A stretch of 64,000 nt of DNA from VBCG01 sp044226535 (GTDB lineage: Bacteria; Pseudomonadota; Gammaproteobacteria; Burkholderiales; Casimicrobiaceae). The position numbers and the translations under genes are program-made. Position 1 is the stretch's first letter, and each line of letters begins with the position of its first letter. The stretch is taken from positions 71,703 to 135,702 of the forward strand of contig JBGAGT010000013.1 in assembly GCA_044226535.1 (NCBI GenBank). The letters are read 5' to 3'. This document shows, piece by piece, positions 8,608 through 17,134 of this stretch. The notes below the pieces were generated by a model that was given only the letters and a program-made list of their open reading frames with translations, was not told the DNA's origin and searched no databases.

Positions 8608-9186
8608 TTGAGCACGGTGAGGTTCTGCAGCCACTGCGGGTCGGCACGCCTCGCCTTCCGCGTGCCCGAGGGTGACTCGCTGCCGCGACACGTCTGTCCC
8701 GACTGCGGGACCATCCATTACTCGAACCCCAAGGTCGTGGTGGGTTGCCTGCCGGTGTGGGAGGACCGCGTGCTCCTGTGCCGGCGCGCCATCGAGCCGC
8801 GCTTCGGCCTGTGGACCTTGCCCGCGGGCTTCCTCGAGGACCACGAGACCCTCGAGGCAGGCGCGGCGCGGGAGACGCTGGAGGAGGCAGGCGCGCGCGT
8901 CACGCTTCAGCACCTGTACGTGGTCATCAGCATCGTGCACGTGAGCCAGGTGTTCGCGATCTTCCGCGCCACGCTCGACGACCTCGGCTTCGCGCCGGGG
9001 ACGGAGAGCCTCGAGGTCCGCCTCTTCCGCGAGGAGGAGATCCCGTGGGAGACGCTCGCCTTTCGCACCATCTCGCGGAGCCTTCGCAACTTTTTCCTCG
9101 ACCGCCGCGACGGCGCGTATCCGCTGCACCTGTCGACCATCGACCGCTCCCGCGCGGGGCCGGTCGGCATTGCCGCCTCGGCGTAG
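8608..9186 (+). CDS. NUDIX hydrolase with N-terminal zinc ribbon
   Basis: A 192-residue protein. The zinc ribbon uses 'FCSHC' and 'HVCPDC' (about residues 6-34), followed by a NUDIX domain whose box 'GFLEDHE...RETLEEAGA' fits Gx5Ex7REUxEExGU. Zinc-ribbon NUDIX proteins hydrolyse nucleotide pyrophosphates such as NADH or ADP-ribose; the substrate is not readable here. No ATG is available near the ribbon. TTG at 8608 has GGGGGGAG 5 bases upstream, and GTG at 8617 is an alternative. The ribosome-binding purines come from the repeat copy A. Confidence 0.87.
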   Translation: MSTVRFCSHCGSARLAFRVPEGDSLPRHVCPDCGTIHYSNPKVVVGCLPVWEDRVLLCRRAIEPRFGLWTLPAGFLEDHETLEAGAARETLEEAGARVTLQHLYVVISIVHVSQVFAIFRATLDDLGFAPGTESLEVRLFREEEIPWETLAFRTISRSLRNFFLDRRDGAYPLHLSTIDRSRAGPVGIAASA

Positions 9187-9206
9187 CCCCGGAGCCCCAA
9201 ACCCGG

Positions 9207-9212
9207 TACACT
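9207..9212 (+). promoter_or_regulatory. putative extended -10 element upstream of the TAXI gene
   Basis: GGTACACT, with TACACT as a possible -10, lies 63 bases before the TAXI ATG. It follows the NUDIX stop by 20 bases, suggesting a separate transcript. There is no clear -35 box. Confidence 0.35.
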
Positions 9213-9275
9213 CGCCGCGAAGCCCAGCCGGCACGAGACCGGCCGAACCGAAGTACTCGCAATCTGGAGGAGCGC

Positions 9276-10241
9276 ATGCGCATTTCGACATTGATCGCGG
9301 CGGCATCGATGCTGGCCGCGGCGACTGCATTGCCCGTGGCAGCCCAGCAGGTGAGCCGCATCTCGATCACCACCGGCGGCACGGGGGGCGTGTACTACCC
9401 CATGGGGGGCGGCATGGCCAACGTGCTGTCCAAGTACCTGCCCGGCGTGCAGGCCACCGCCGAGGTCACCGGGGGATCGGTCGACAACCTGAAGCTCATC
9501 GGCGCAGGCAAGTCGGAAGTCGGCTTCTCGATGGTCGACGCCGCCTGGGATGCCGAGAAGGGCCAGGACAAGTTCAAGAGCGGCAAGGTCAACGCGCGCA
9601 CCTTGATGGTGCTCTATCCCAACCGCATGCAGGTCGTCACCGTCGACGGCACCGGCATCAACAAGATGTCCGACCTGAAGGGCAAGCGCGTGTCGACCGG
9701 CGCGCCCGGCAGCGGCGTCGAGGTGATGGCGCTGCGCGTGCTCGAGGCGATGGGCCTCGATCCCAAGAAGGACATCCACCAGGAACGTCTCGGCGCCAGC
9801 GAGTCGGTGAACGCGATCAAGGACCGCAAGATCGACGCGTTCTTCTGGGTGGGCGGCGTGCCCACCGCGGCGCTGACCGACCTCGGGGCGACGCCCGGCG
9901 TCAAGATGAAGCTCCTCGACCACAGCGAGTACACCGATGCGATGAACAAGAAGTACGGCCCGCTGTACGTCAAGGGCACCATCGCCGCCGGCAGCTATCC
10001 GGGCCAGGACAAGGCCGAGGGCAACATCGACGTCTGGAACATCCTGGTCGTCGACGACAAGATGTCCGACAAGATGGCCTACGAGATCACCAAGACGCTG
10101 TACGAGCACAAGCCCGACCTCGTCGCCGTGCACGCCGAAGCCAGGAACATCGACCTCAAGAACCAGGCCGCCGGCTCGCCGATCCCCTGGCACCCGGGCG
10201 CGAAGAAGTATTTCGAGGAAAAGGGCGTCAAGTTCAACTGA
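9276..10241 (+). CDS. TAXI-family TRAP transporter solute-binding protein
   Basis: A 321-residue periplasmic binding protein. The Sec signal peptide ends around 'LPVAAQQ' (residues 18-24); the mature part opens 'ISITTGGTGGVYYPMGGGMA', the usual TAXI ligand-site start. 'GAPGSGVEVMA' and 'FFWVGGVPT' are further family motifs. It captures a small carboxylate-type solute and delivers it to the membrane component encoded 40 bases downstream. The ATG at 9276 has GGAGG 5 bases upstream. Ligand unknown; TAXI proteins have been linked to C4-/C5-dicarboxylates and glutamate. Confidence 0.93.
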   Translation: MRISTLIAAASMLAAATALPVAAQQVSRISITTGGTGGVYYPMGGGMANVLSKYLPGVQATAEVTGGSVDNLKLIGAGKSEVGFSMVDAAWDAEKGQDKFKSGKVNARTLMVLYPNRMQVVTVDGTGINKMSDLKGKRVSTGAPGSGVEVMALRVLEAMGLDPKKDIHQERLGASESVNAIKDRKIDAFFWVGGVPTAALTDLGATPGVKMKLLDHSEYTDAMNKKYGPLYVKGTIAAGSYPGQDKAEGNIDVWNILVVDDKMSDKMAYEITKTLYEHKPDLVAVHAEARNIDLKNQAAGSPIPWHPGAKKYFEEKGVKFN

Positions 10242-10281
10242 GTTCCAGCCGGAACTTGCCCGAGGCTCGGCCGGCGCTGCG

Positions 10282-12264
10282 ATGATCGAACCGACCACGC
10301 CTTCCCCGGCCGGGCGCCCGCTCGCGAGCGAGGAGGAGCGGCTCCGCAAGGCCGAGCAGTACATCGAGGAGGAGGAGGGCGCCACCAGCCGGTTCCGGGG
10401 CGCCCTCGGCACGCTCACCACCGCGCTGCTGGTGGCGATGAGCCTCTTCCACCTGTACGCCGCGGTCGAGATCGTGCCGGCGCAGGTGCTGCGCCCGGTG
10501 CACGTCGGGTTCATCTTCCTGCTGGTGTTCCTGCTGTTCCCGGTCGCGCCGCGCTACCGCAACCGGTTGATGTGGTGGGATGTGGTGCTCGCGGCGATCG
10601 GGGTCGCGACCATCGCCTACCTCCTGCTGGGCGGCGACGACATCTGGGACCGCAACGTCGACCCCGACACCTGGGACAAGGCGTTCGGCCTCGCCTTCGT
10701 GCTGCTGGTGCTCGAGGCCTGCCGGCGCACCTCCGGCTGGATCATCACCATCGTCGTGCTGGGCTTCATCGCCTATGCCTTCGCCGGCCCGTACCTCGGC
10801 GGGCAGTGGCAGCACCGCGGTTACGACCTCGCGAGCCTCACGGGCTTCATGTACCAGACGCTCGAGGGCGTGTTCGGCACCGCGGTGGACGTGTCGTCGT
10901 CGCTGATCATCCTGTTCACGATCTACGGTGCGTTCCTGCAGCATTCGGGCGCCGGCAAGTTCTTCCTCGACTGGAGCTTCTCGGCGATGGGCAGCAAGCC
11001 CGCCGGCGCGGGGCGCACGGTGGTGCTGGCGTCGTTCCTGCTGGGCGGCCCATCCGGGTCCGGCGTCGCGACCACGGTGACCATCGGCTCGGTGGCCTGG
11101 CCGATGCTCGAGCGCTCGGGCTATGCGCGCAACGCCGCGGGCGGACTGCTGGCCGCCGGGGGCCTGGGCGCGATCATCTCGCCGCCGGTGCTCGGCGCCG
11201 CCGCCTTCCTGATCGCCGAGTTCCTCAAGATCAGCTACCTCGACGTGCTGCTGATGGCCTGCGTGCCGACGGTGCTGTACTACCTGTCGCTGTTCCTGAT
11301 GGTGGAGCTCGACGTGCGCAAGTTCGGCATGCGCGCGGTGACCGCCGACAAGGTCCAGTCGCTGTGGGCCCTGACCACGCGCTACTGGTTCCACTTCGTC
11401 TCGCTGATCGCCATCGTCGCGTTCCTGCTGATGGGCTTCTCGCCCACGCTGTCGGTGTTCTGGGCGACGGTGGTGACGTTCGCGGTGAGCTTCCTCGACC
11501 GGCAGAACGCGTTGTTCCCGCGCAGGCTGGTGACAGCGCTGAAGGACGGCTCGCAGCAGGTGCTGAACGTCGCGGCGACCTGCGCCGCGGCGGGCCTGAT
11601 CGTCGGCGTGGTCGCCAAGACGGGGCTCGGCCTCAAGTTCAGCGCCATCGTCATCGATTACGCGCACGGGCAGCTCTTCCTCACGGCGATCTACACGGCG
11701 CTGATCGTCTGGGTGGTCGGCCTCGCGGTGCCGGTGACGGCGAGCTACATCATCTGCGCGGTGATCGCGGCGCCCGCCCTGATCAAGCTGGGCGTGGCCG
11801 ACTACGCGGCGCACATGTTCATCTTCTACTATGCGGTGCTCTCCGAAGTCTCGCCGCCCACGGCGCTGTCGCCGTTCGCGGCGGCAGCCATCACCGGCGG
11901 CGACCCGTACCGGACGACGCTGCAGTCCTGGAAGTACACGATGCCCGCGTTCGTCGTGCCCTTCGTCTTCGTGCTCGATCCCGCCGGCGTGGGGCTGCTG
12001 CTGCACACGCCCGCCAACGCCACGTGGCTCGAGGTCGCGTGGATCGCCGTGACCGCCTGCGTGGGCATCGCCGCGCTGGCCTGCGGCGTGCAGCGCTACA
12101 TGCTGCGCGCGCTGTCGGCGCTCGAGCAGCTGGTGCTGGTGGTGAGCGGCCTGCTGCTGATCTACCCGGCGCCTGCCGCGGACTTCGTCGGCCTCGCCGG
12201 GGTCGCTGCCGTGCTTGCCTGGCAGAAATTCGGTGCCCGCGGCCGCGGGACCAGCACGGCGTGA
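10282..12264 (+). CDS. TRAP transporter fused permease (4TM/12TM, TAXI type)
   Basis: A 660-residue polytopic membrane protein that fuses the small (DctQ-like) and large (DctM-like) TRAP subunits. An acidic cytoplasmic N-terminus of about 40 residues is followed by many transmembrane helices. The large-subunit signatures 'GGPSGSGVATTVTIG' and 'GGLGAIISPPVLGAAAFLIA' lie near residues 253-320, and 'SEVSPPTALSPFAAAAITGG' near 522-541. It uses an ion gradient for uptake and pairs with the TAXI binding protein just upstream. Confidence 0.94.
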   Translation: MIEPTTPSPAGRPLASEEERLRKAEQYIEEEEGATSRFRGALGTLTTALLVAMSLFHLYAAVEIVPAQVLRPVHVGFIFLLVFLLFPVAPRYRNRLMWWDVVLAAIGVATIAYLLLGGDDIWDRNVDPDTWDKAFGLAFVLLVLEACRRTSGWIITIVVLGFIAYAFAGPYLGGQWQHRGYDLASLTGFMYQTLEGVFGTAVDVSSSLIILFTIYGAFLQHSGAGKFFLDWSFSAMGSKPAGAGRTVVLASFLLGGPSGSGVATTVTIGSVAWPMLERSGYARNAAGGLLAAGGLGAIISPPVLGAAAFLIAEFLKISYLDVLLMACVPTVLYYLSLFLMVELDVRKFGMRAVTADKVQSLWALTTRYWFHFVSLIAIVAFLLMGFSPTLSVFWATVVTFAVSFLDRQNALFPRRLVTALKDGSQQVLNVAATCAAAGLIVGVVAKTGLGLKFSAIVIDYAHGQLFLTAIYTALIVWVVGLAVPVTASYIICAVIAAPALIKLGVADYAAHMFIFYYAVLSEVSPPTALSPFAAAAITGGDPYRTTLQSWKYTMPAFVVPFVFVLDPAGVGLLLHTPANATWLEVAWIAVTACVGIAALACGVQRYMLRALSALEQLVLVVSGLLLIYPAPAADFVGLAGVAAVLAWQKFGARGRGTSTA

Positions 12265-12292
12265 TCGCGGCGCACGACGAGGGCGCCGCGGC

Positions 12293-12733
12293 GTGACCCC
12301 TCGAGGGCTTTCGCCCATCGACGGCTGGTTCGCGCGCTACGGCGAGTCGCACCGCAACCGCATCAACAAGGCGCTGCACGCGGTTTGCGTCCCCGCCATC
12401 ACCTGGTGCGTGCTGGCGCTCGCGTGGTGGGCGGCGCCGTGGCTGGCGATGGCCATCGTCGCCGCCGCGATGGTGTTCTACGCGCGGCTGTCGCTGCCCA
12501 TCGCGTTCGCCATGCTCGGCTTCTCGGCGCTGTGCGTGGCGTCCTTCCACGTCTTCGGCGACCGCCTCGGCTGGGTGGCGCTGGCGGTGTTCGTGCTGGC
12601 CTGGATCGGCCAGTTCGCCGGCCATCGCATCGAGGGGCGCAGGCCCTCCTTCCTCGAGGACCTCGCGTTCCTGCTGATCGGCCCGGCCTGGCTCGTGGCG
12701 ATGGTGCTGCGCGGCGTGGGCCTTCGCTACTGA
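12293..12733 (+). CDS. Mpo1-like (DUF962) integral membrane protein
   Basis: A 146-residue protein with about four transmembrane helices. Family motifs are 'YGESHRNRINKALHAVCVP' near the N-terminus and 'WIGQFAGHRIEGRRPSFLED' in the second half; the conserved histidines suggest a metal site. Yeast Mpo1 is an Fe-dependent dioxygenase of 2-hydroxy fatty acid alpha-oxidation; the bacterial role is not established. I start at GTG 12293 because the frame further upstream overlaps the permease gene and is low-complexity. An activity on hydroxy fatty acids is inference from the family. Confidence 0.8.
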   Translation: MTPRGLSPIDGWFARYGESHRNRINKALHAVCVPAITWCVLALAWWAAPWLAMAIVAAAMVFYARLSLPIAFAMLGFSALCVASFHVFGDRLGWVALAVFVLAWIGQFAGHRIEGRRPSFLEDLAFLLIGPAWLVAMVLRGVGLRY

Positions 12734-12784
12734 CGCCGGCCACCGGGCGATGCCCGCGCGTGGGACCCGGTACCGCCGATCCGG

Positions 12785-12790
12785 TAGAGT
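12785..12790 (+). promoter_or_regulatory. putative -10 element directly before the ClpX-like gene
   Basis: GGTAGAGT, with TAGAGT as a possible -10, ends 7 bases before the ATG at 12798, and no Shine-Dalgarno is visible. If used, transcription would start at or next to the ATG and give a leaderless mRNA. Confidence 0.35.
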
Positions 12791-12797
12791 TGACGCC

Positions 12798-13796
12798 ATG
12801 CTGAACCAGGACATGACGCCCAGCGCGATCGTCCGCGCCCTCGATGCCTACGTCGTCGGCCAGGACGCCGCCAAGCGCACGCTGGCGGTGGCGGTGTACG
12901 CCCATTACCGCAAGGTCGAGCGCGCGCGGGCCCGCGACGGCGCCGCCGCCAAGAGCAATGTGCTGATGATCGGTCCCTCGGGCACCGGCAAGACGCTGAT
13001 GTGCGACACGCTGTCGCGCGTCCTCGGCGTGCCCTTCGTGACCGCCGAGGCGACGGCGCTGGCGCAGACGCGCTACGTCAACGAGGAGATCGAGGCGGTG
13101 CTCGCGCGGCTCATCGAGAATGCCGGCGGCGACGCGGCGCTCGCGGCACGCGGCATCGTGTTCATCGACGAGATCGACAAGCTCAAGGCCGGCACGACCG
13201 GCGCGACGGCGACCTCCGGCGGCAACGTCCAGCACGCGCTGCTCAAGATCATGGAAGGCGCGCGGGTGCGCGTACCCGGCGGGCACCTCGACACCACCGA
13301 CGTGCTGTTCGTCTGCGGCGGCGCGTTCGTGGGGCTCGACGACATCATCCGCTCGCAGACCCACGGCTACGGCTTCATCGCCACCTCCACCGGCGAGAAC
13401 CGCCAGATCCTCGACCGGCTCAACAGCCGCGTGAAGCCCACCGACCTCTTCACCTACGGGCTCATCCCCGAGTTCACCGGCCGCCTTCCGGTGATCGCGC
13501 GCTTCGACGCCCTGACCCGCGACATGCTGGTGCGCATCATGACCGAGCCGCGCAACGCGCTCTACCCGCAGTACCGCGACGTGTTCGCCGCCGAGGGCGT
13601 CGAGCTGGTCGTCGAGCCGCGCGTGTTCGAGCAGATCGCCGAGCTGGCGATCGAGTACAAGACCGGCGCGCGCAGCCTGCGCGGGCTCTTCGAGGAGATC
13701 CTCGCGCCGGCGCTGTTCGTGGTGCCCGACGACAGCTCGATCCGCAAGGTCGTGGTGTCGTCGATGTTCGCCGAACCCGAGTACCAGCGCGCGTGA
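12798..13796 (+). CDS. ClpX-like AAA+ unfoldase lacking the zinc-binding domain
   Basis: A 332-residue AAA+ ATPase closest to ClpX. Walker A 'GPSGTGKT' (59-66), Walker B 'GIVFIDEI' (119-126), the arginine in 'GLIPEFTGR' (229) and sensor-2 'GAR' (290-292) are intact, so ATP hydrolysis is expected. Four ClpX features differ. The N-terminal zinc-binding domain is absent. The pore-1 loop GYVG reads RYVN (92-95). The RKH loop is shortened to 'PGGHLD' (160-165). The ClpP-docking IGF is YGF (191-193). It is therefore unlikely to be the housekeeping ClpX, which would normally sit with clpP and lon. Its stop lies at the edge of repeat copy B. Confidence 0.88.
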   Translation: MLNQDMTPSAIVRALDAYVVGQDAAKRTLAVAVYAHYRKVERARARDGAAAKSNVLMIGPSGTGKTLMCDTLSRVLGVPFVTAEATALAQTRYVNEEIEAVLARLIENAGGDAALAARGIVFIDEIDKLKAGTTGATATSGGNVQHALLKIMEGARVRVPGGHLDTTDVLFVCGGAFVGLDDIIRSQTHGYGFIATSTGENRQILDRLNSRVKPTDLFTYGLIPEFTGRLPVIARFDALTRDMLVRIMTEPRNALYPQYRDVFAAEGVELVVEPRVFEQIAELAIEYKTGARSLRGLFEEILAPALFVVPDDSSIRKVVVSSMFAEPEYQRA

Positions 13797-13875
13797 GCGC
13801 CGAAGGGCCGCCCCGAGGCGCGGGCCCCCCTTCAGGGGGGAAGCGGGCGCAGCCCGCTACGGGGGGAGACCGTCC
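13795..13875. repeat. palindromic intercistronic repeat, copy B
   Basis: First of two direct 81-base-period copies. It starts with GAGCGCCGAAGGGCC, overlapping the ClpX-like stop codon, and contains AGCGGGC-GCA-GCCCGCT flanked by runs of C and G. Nearly identical to copy C and clearly related to copy A at 8529. Confidence 0.9.
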
Positions 13876-13949
13876 GAGCGCCGAAGGGCCGCCCCGAGGC
13901 GCGGGCCCCCCTTCGGGGGGGAAGCGGGCGCAGCCCGCTACGGGGGGGC
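13876..13949. repeat. palindromic intercistronic repeat, copy C
   Basis: Second direct copy, differing from copy B at only a few positions. It ends in CGGGGGGGCG four bases before the DUF456 ATG, so its G-run is the only ribosome-binding-like sequence for that gene. Confidence 0.9.
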
Positions 13950-13953
13950 GATC

Positions 13954-14439
13954 ATGAACGTCGTGCTGTGGATCGCGGCCGTGCTGCTGATCGCCGTCGG
14001 CGCGGTGGGCACGGTGTTGCCGTTGATCCCCGGCGTCACGCTGGTGTTCCTCGGCATGCTGCTTGGCGCCTGGATCGACCATTTCGCGCGCATCCCCGTG
14101 TGGCTGGTGGTCGTGTTCGCCGTGCTCACGGCCGTGGCCTGGGCGATCGACTACCTGTCGGCGGCCGCGGGCGCGAAGCGCCTCGGCGCGAGCCGCCTGG
14201 CGGTGATCGGCGCGCTCGTCGGCACCGTCGCCGGCATCTTCACGGGGCTGTGGGGACTCCTCTTCATGCCTTTCGCCGGGGCCGCGATCGGCGAGCTGCT
14301 GGCGCAGCGCGACCTCCGCCGCGCGGGCGCAGTCGGCGTGGCGACCTCGGTCGGCATGCTGGTCGGCATGGCCGCCAAGATCGCCATCGTGTTCGCGATG
14401 ATCGGTGCCTTCGTGGTCGCGCTGCTCGTGAACCTCTGA
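13954..14439 (+). CDS. DUF456 family membrane protein
   Basis: A 161-residue hydrophobic protein with about four to five transmembrane helices. Glycine-rich helices such as 'GTVLPLIPGVTLVFLGMLLG' and 'GTVAGIFTGLWGLLFMPFAG' are characteristic of DUF456. No function is known for the family. It follows the ClpX-like gene across two repeat copies and ends 1 base from the convergent threonine ammonia-lyase gene. Confidence 0.88.
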   Translation: MNVVLWIAAVLLIAVGAVGTVLPLIPGVTLVFLGMLLGAWIDHFARIPVWLVVVFAVLTAVAWAIDYLSAAAGAKRLGASRLAVIGALVGTVAGIFTGLWGLLFMPFAGAAIGELLAQRDLRRAGAVGVATSVGMLVGMAAKIAIVFAMIGAFVVALLVNL

Positions 14440-14440
14440 T

Positions 14441-15655
14441 TCAGGCGACGACGCGGATGCCCGCGTCCGCCAGCGCCTTCTCCAGCGCGGCGATGTGCGG
14501 CCTTCCGGTCGTCTCCACCACGCAGGCGACGCGTACCTCGGAGAGGTTGGGCCCCGCGAAGGTGCGGTCGTGCACGATCTCGCGGATCGACGCGCCCGTC
14601 GAGGCGATCACCTCCGACAGCCGCGCGAGCCCGCCGGGCCGGTCGCTGATCGACACCGCGAAGCGCCACATGCGGCCGTCGGCGACCAGCGCGACCTCGA
14701 TCACGCGGTCGAGCATGGTGAGGTCGATGTTGCCGCCGCACAGCGTCAGGACCACCTTGCGATCCTTCAGCCGGTCGAGCTTGCCGGCGAGGAAGGCGGC
14801 GAGCGGCGTCGCGCCGGCGCCCTCGACCACGCTCTTCTCGAGCTCGATCAGGCGCAGGATGGCGAGCGCGATGGTGGCCTCGTCGACGGTGACGAGCTCG
14901 TCCACCACCTGCGACAGGATGGCGAAGGGGATCGCACCGGTGCGCGCGACCGCGAGGCCGTCGGCGAGCGTGGGCTCGAGCACGACGTCGACCGGGTGCC
15001 CGGCGCCGAGCGCGGCCTTGAACGAGGCGGCGTGCTCGGGCTCGACGCCGATCACCTGTACCGAGGGCTTGCGCGCCTTCATCACCGTGCCGACCCCGGA
15101 CAGCAGGCCGCCGCCGCCCACCGGCACGACGATGGCGTCGAGGTCGGGCGCCTGCTCGAGGATCTCCAGGCCCATCGTGCCTTGCCCGGCCACGACGTCG
15201 GCGTTGTCGAAGGGGTGGATGAACGTCAGCCCGGCCTCGCGGGCCAGCACCTCGGCCTGCTCGCGCGCCTCGGTGAGGTTGGCGCCGTGCAGCACCACGT
15301 TGGCGCCGAGCTGCCGGCAGTTGGCCACCTTGATCAGCGCGGCGAAGCGCGGCATCACCACGGTGGCGGGAATGCCCAGCAGCGAGGCGTGGTAGGCGAT
15401 GCCCTGCGCGTGGTTGCCGGCCGAGGCGGCGATCACGCCGCGCGCGCGCGCCTCCGGCGGCAGGCGCAGCAGCGCGTTGCGGGCGCCGCGCTCCTTGAAG
15501 CTGCCGGTGCGCTGCAGGTAGTCGAGCTTGCACCAGACATGCGCGCCGGTGAGGTCGGAGAGCGGGATCGACTCGACGCAGGGCGACTCGTAGATGCCCC
15601 CGCGGATGCGCTCGCGCGCGGCGACGACGTCGTCGTAGCTGACGGTTGGGGCCAT
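14441..15655 (-). CDS. ilvA: threonine ammonia-lyase (PLP-dependent, with ACT domain)
   Basis: A 404-residue fold-type II PLP enzyme that deaminates threonine to 2-oxobutyrate. The PLP lysine lies in 'TGSFKERGARNALL' (about residues 50-63), the asparagine loop in 'SAGNHAQG', and the phosphate-binding glycine loop in 'PVGGGGLLSG'. A single C-terminal ACT domain begins at 'RFAVSISDRPGGLARL', as in the short, single-ACT form (TdcB/ilvA1-like) rather than the long two-ACT IlvA. Whether it is biosynthetic or catabolic is uncertain. ATG at 15655 chosen; convergent with DUF456. Confidence 0.92.
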   Translation of the reverse strand: MAPTVSYDDVVAARERIRGGIYESPCVESIPLSDLTGAHVWCKLDYLQRTGSFKERGARNALLRLPPEARARGVIAASAGNHAQGIAYHASLLGIPATVVMPRFAALIKVANCRQLGANVVLHGANLTEAREQAEVLAREAGLTFIHPFDNADVVAGQGTMGLEILEQAPDLDAIVVPVGGGGLLSGVGTVMKARKPSVQVIGVEPEHAASFKAALGAGHPVDVVLEPTLADGLAVARTGAIPFAILSQVVDELVTVDEATIALAILRLIELEKSVVEGAGATPLAAFLAGKLDRLKDRKVVLTLCGGNIDLTMLDRVIEVALVADGRMWRFAVSISDRPGGLARLSEVIASTGASIREIVHDRTFAGPNLSEVRVACVVETTGRPHIAALEKALADAGIRVVA

Positions 15656-15717
15656 GGGCGGCAGGGCGTCGGGTGCGGCGCGGAGGAAGGGACTCGGGCG
15701 GGAGGAGGCGGGCGGAC

Positions 15718-17091
15718 CTAGAACGGCAACGACAGCCCGGAAAGGTGCGGAGCCAGCGCCTCGCGGAAGGCGCGCTGGATGCGCGCCAGCGCCGCCGCGT
15801 CGTCGGCCTCGAAGCGCAGCGCGATCTTGGGCGTGGTGTTGGAGGCGCGGGCGAGGCCGAAGCCGTCGTCGTACTCGACGCGCAGCCCGTCGAGGTCGAT
15901 CACCTCGCGCGCCGAGGGAAAGCGCGCCTCGCGCTGCAGCTTCGCGACCAGCCGATGCTGCTCGCCCTCGGGGACGTCGATGAAGAGCTCCGGCGTCGAC
16001 ACGGCGTCGGGCAGGGCCTCGAGCAGGGCGCCGGGGTCGGCGTGGCGCGACACGATCTCGAGCAGCCGCGCGCCCGCATAGAGGCCGTCGTCGAAGCCGA
16101 ACCAGCGCTCGCCGAAGAAGGTGTGGCCGCTCATCTCGCCCGCCAGCGCGGCGCCGAGCTCCTTCATCTTGGCCTTGATCAGCGAGTGGCCGGTCTTCCA
16201 CAGGAAGGGCTTGCCGCCATGGCGCCTGATCCACGGCGCGAGGTTGCGCGTGCTCTTGACGTCGTAGAGGATGGTCGCGCCCGGCACGCGCGCCAGCACG
16301 TCGGCGGCGTAGAGCATCAGCTGGCGGTCGGGATAGATGACGGCGCCGCGCGGCGTGACCACGCCGAGGCGGTCGCCGTCGCCGTCGAAGGCAAGGCCGA
16401 GCTCGCAGTCGCCGCGCGCCAGTCGCTCGACCAGCGCCTCGAGGTTCTTGGGCTGCGAGGGGTCGGGATGATGGTTGGGAAAGTGGCCGTCGACCTCGCA
16501 GAAGAGCTCCACCACCTCGCAGCCCATGCGGCGATACAGCGCGGGCGCGTAGGCACCGGCCACGCCGTTGCCGCAGTCGACGGCGATCTTCATCGGCCGC
16601 GCGAGCTTCACGTCGCCGGTGATGCGCGCGAGGTAGGCGTCGGCGACGACCTCGGTGTGGTACGAGCCCGCTCCTTCCGTGAAGTCGCCGTCGAGGATGC
16701 GCCTGCGCAGCGCGGCGATGTCGTCGCCCGACAGCGTGATGCCGTCGATCACCGACTTGATGCCGTTGTACTCGGGCGGGTTGTGGCTGCCCGTGACCAT
16801 GGCGCTGCACTGCGTGTCGAGGTGCGCCGCGGCGAAATAGGTCATCGGCGTGGTCACGCGGCCGATGTCGACGACGCCGGTGCCGCTGCGGCGGATGCCC
16901 GACGACAGCGCCTCGGCGAGCTCGGGGCCCGAGAGCCGGCCGTCGCGGCCGACGACGATGCGGGTGCGCGACTTCTCGCGCGCGAGGCTGCCCAGTGCGC
17001 GGCCGATCGCCTCGACGATGGGCGGCGTCAGCGTCTTGCCGACGATGCCGCGGATGTCGTAGGCCTTGAAGATGTCGGCCGGTATCTGCAT
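15718..17091 (-). CDS. algC: phosphomannomutase/phosphoglucomutase
   Basis: A 457-residue alpha-D-phosphohexomutase. It has the phosphoserine loop 'TGSHNPPEYNGIK' (near residue 100), the metal loop 'DGDGDRLGV' (near 235), the sugar loop 'GEMSGHTFF' (near 320) and the C-terminal phosphate-binding end. It interconverts the 6- and 1-phosphates of mannose or glucose for surface polysaccharide and lipopolysaccharide synthesis. The start 'MQIPADIFKAYDIRG' is standard for this family. The next gene on the strand, threonine ammonia-lyase, begins 62 bases downstream. Confidence 0.94.
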   Translation of the reverse strand: MQIPADIFKAYDIRGIVGKTLTPPIVEAIGRALGSLAREKSRTRIVVGRDGRLSGPELAEALSSGIRRSGTGVVDIGRVTTPMTYFAAAHLDTQCSAMVTGSHNPPEYNGIKSVIDGITLSGDDIAALRRRILDGDFTEGAGSYHTEVVADAYLARITGDVKLARPMKIAVDCGNGVAGAYAPALYRRMGCEVVELFCEVDGHFPNHHPDPSQPKNLEALVERLARGDCELGLAFDGDGDRLGVVTPRGAVIYPDRQLMLYAADVLARVPGATILYDVKSTRNLAPWIRRHGGKPFLWKTGHSLIKAKMKELGAALAGEMSGHTFFGERWFGFDDGLYAGARLLEIVSRHADPGALLEALPDAVSTPELFIDVPEGEQHRLVAKLQREARFPSAREVIDLDGLRVEYDDGFGLARASNTTPKIALRFEADDAAALARIQRAFREALAPHLSGLSLPF

Positions 17092-17134
17092 GGGAATCCG
17101 GGGGAGGGACTGGCGGGGCGCCCGGCGGGGCGCA

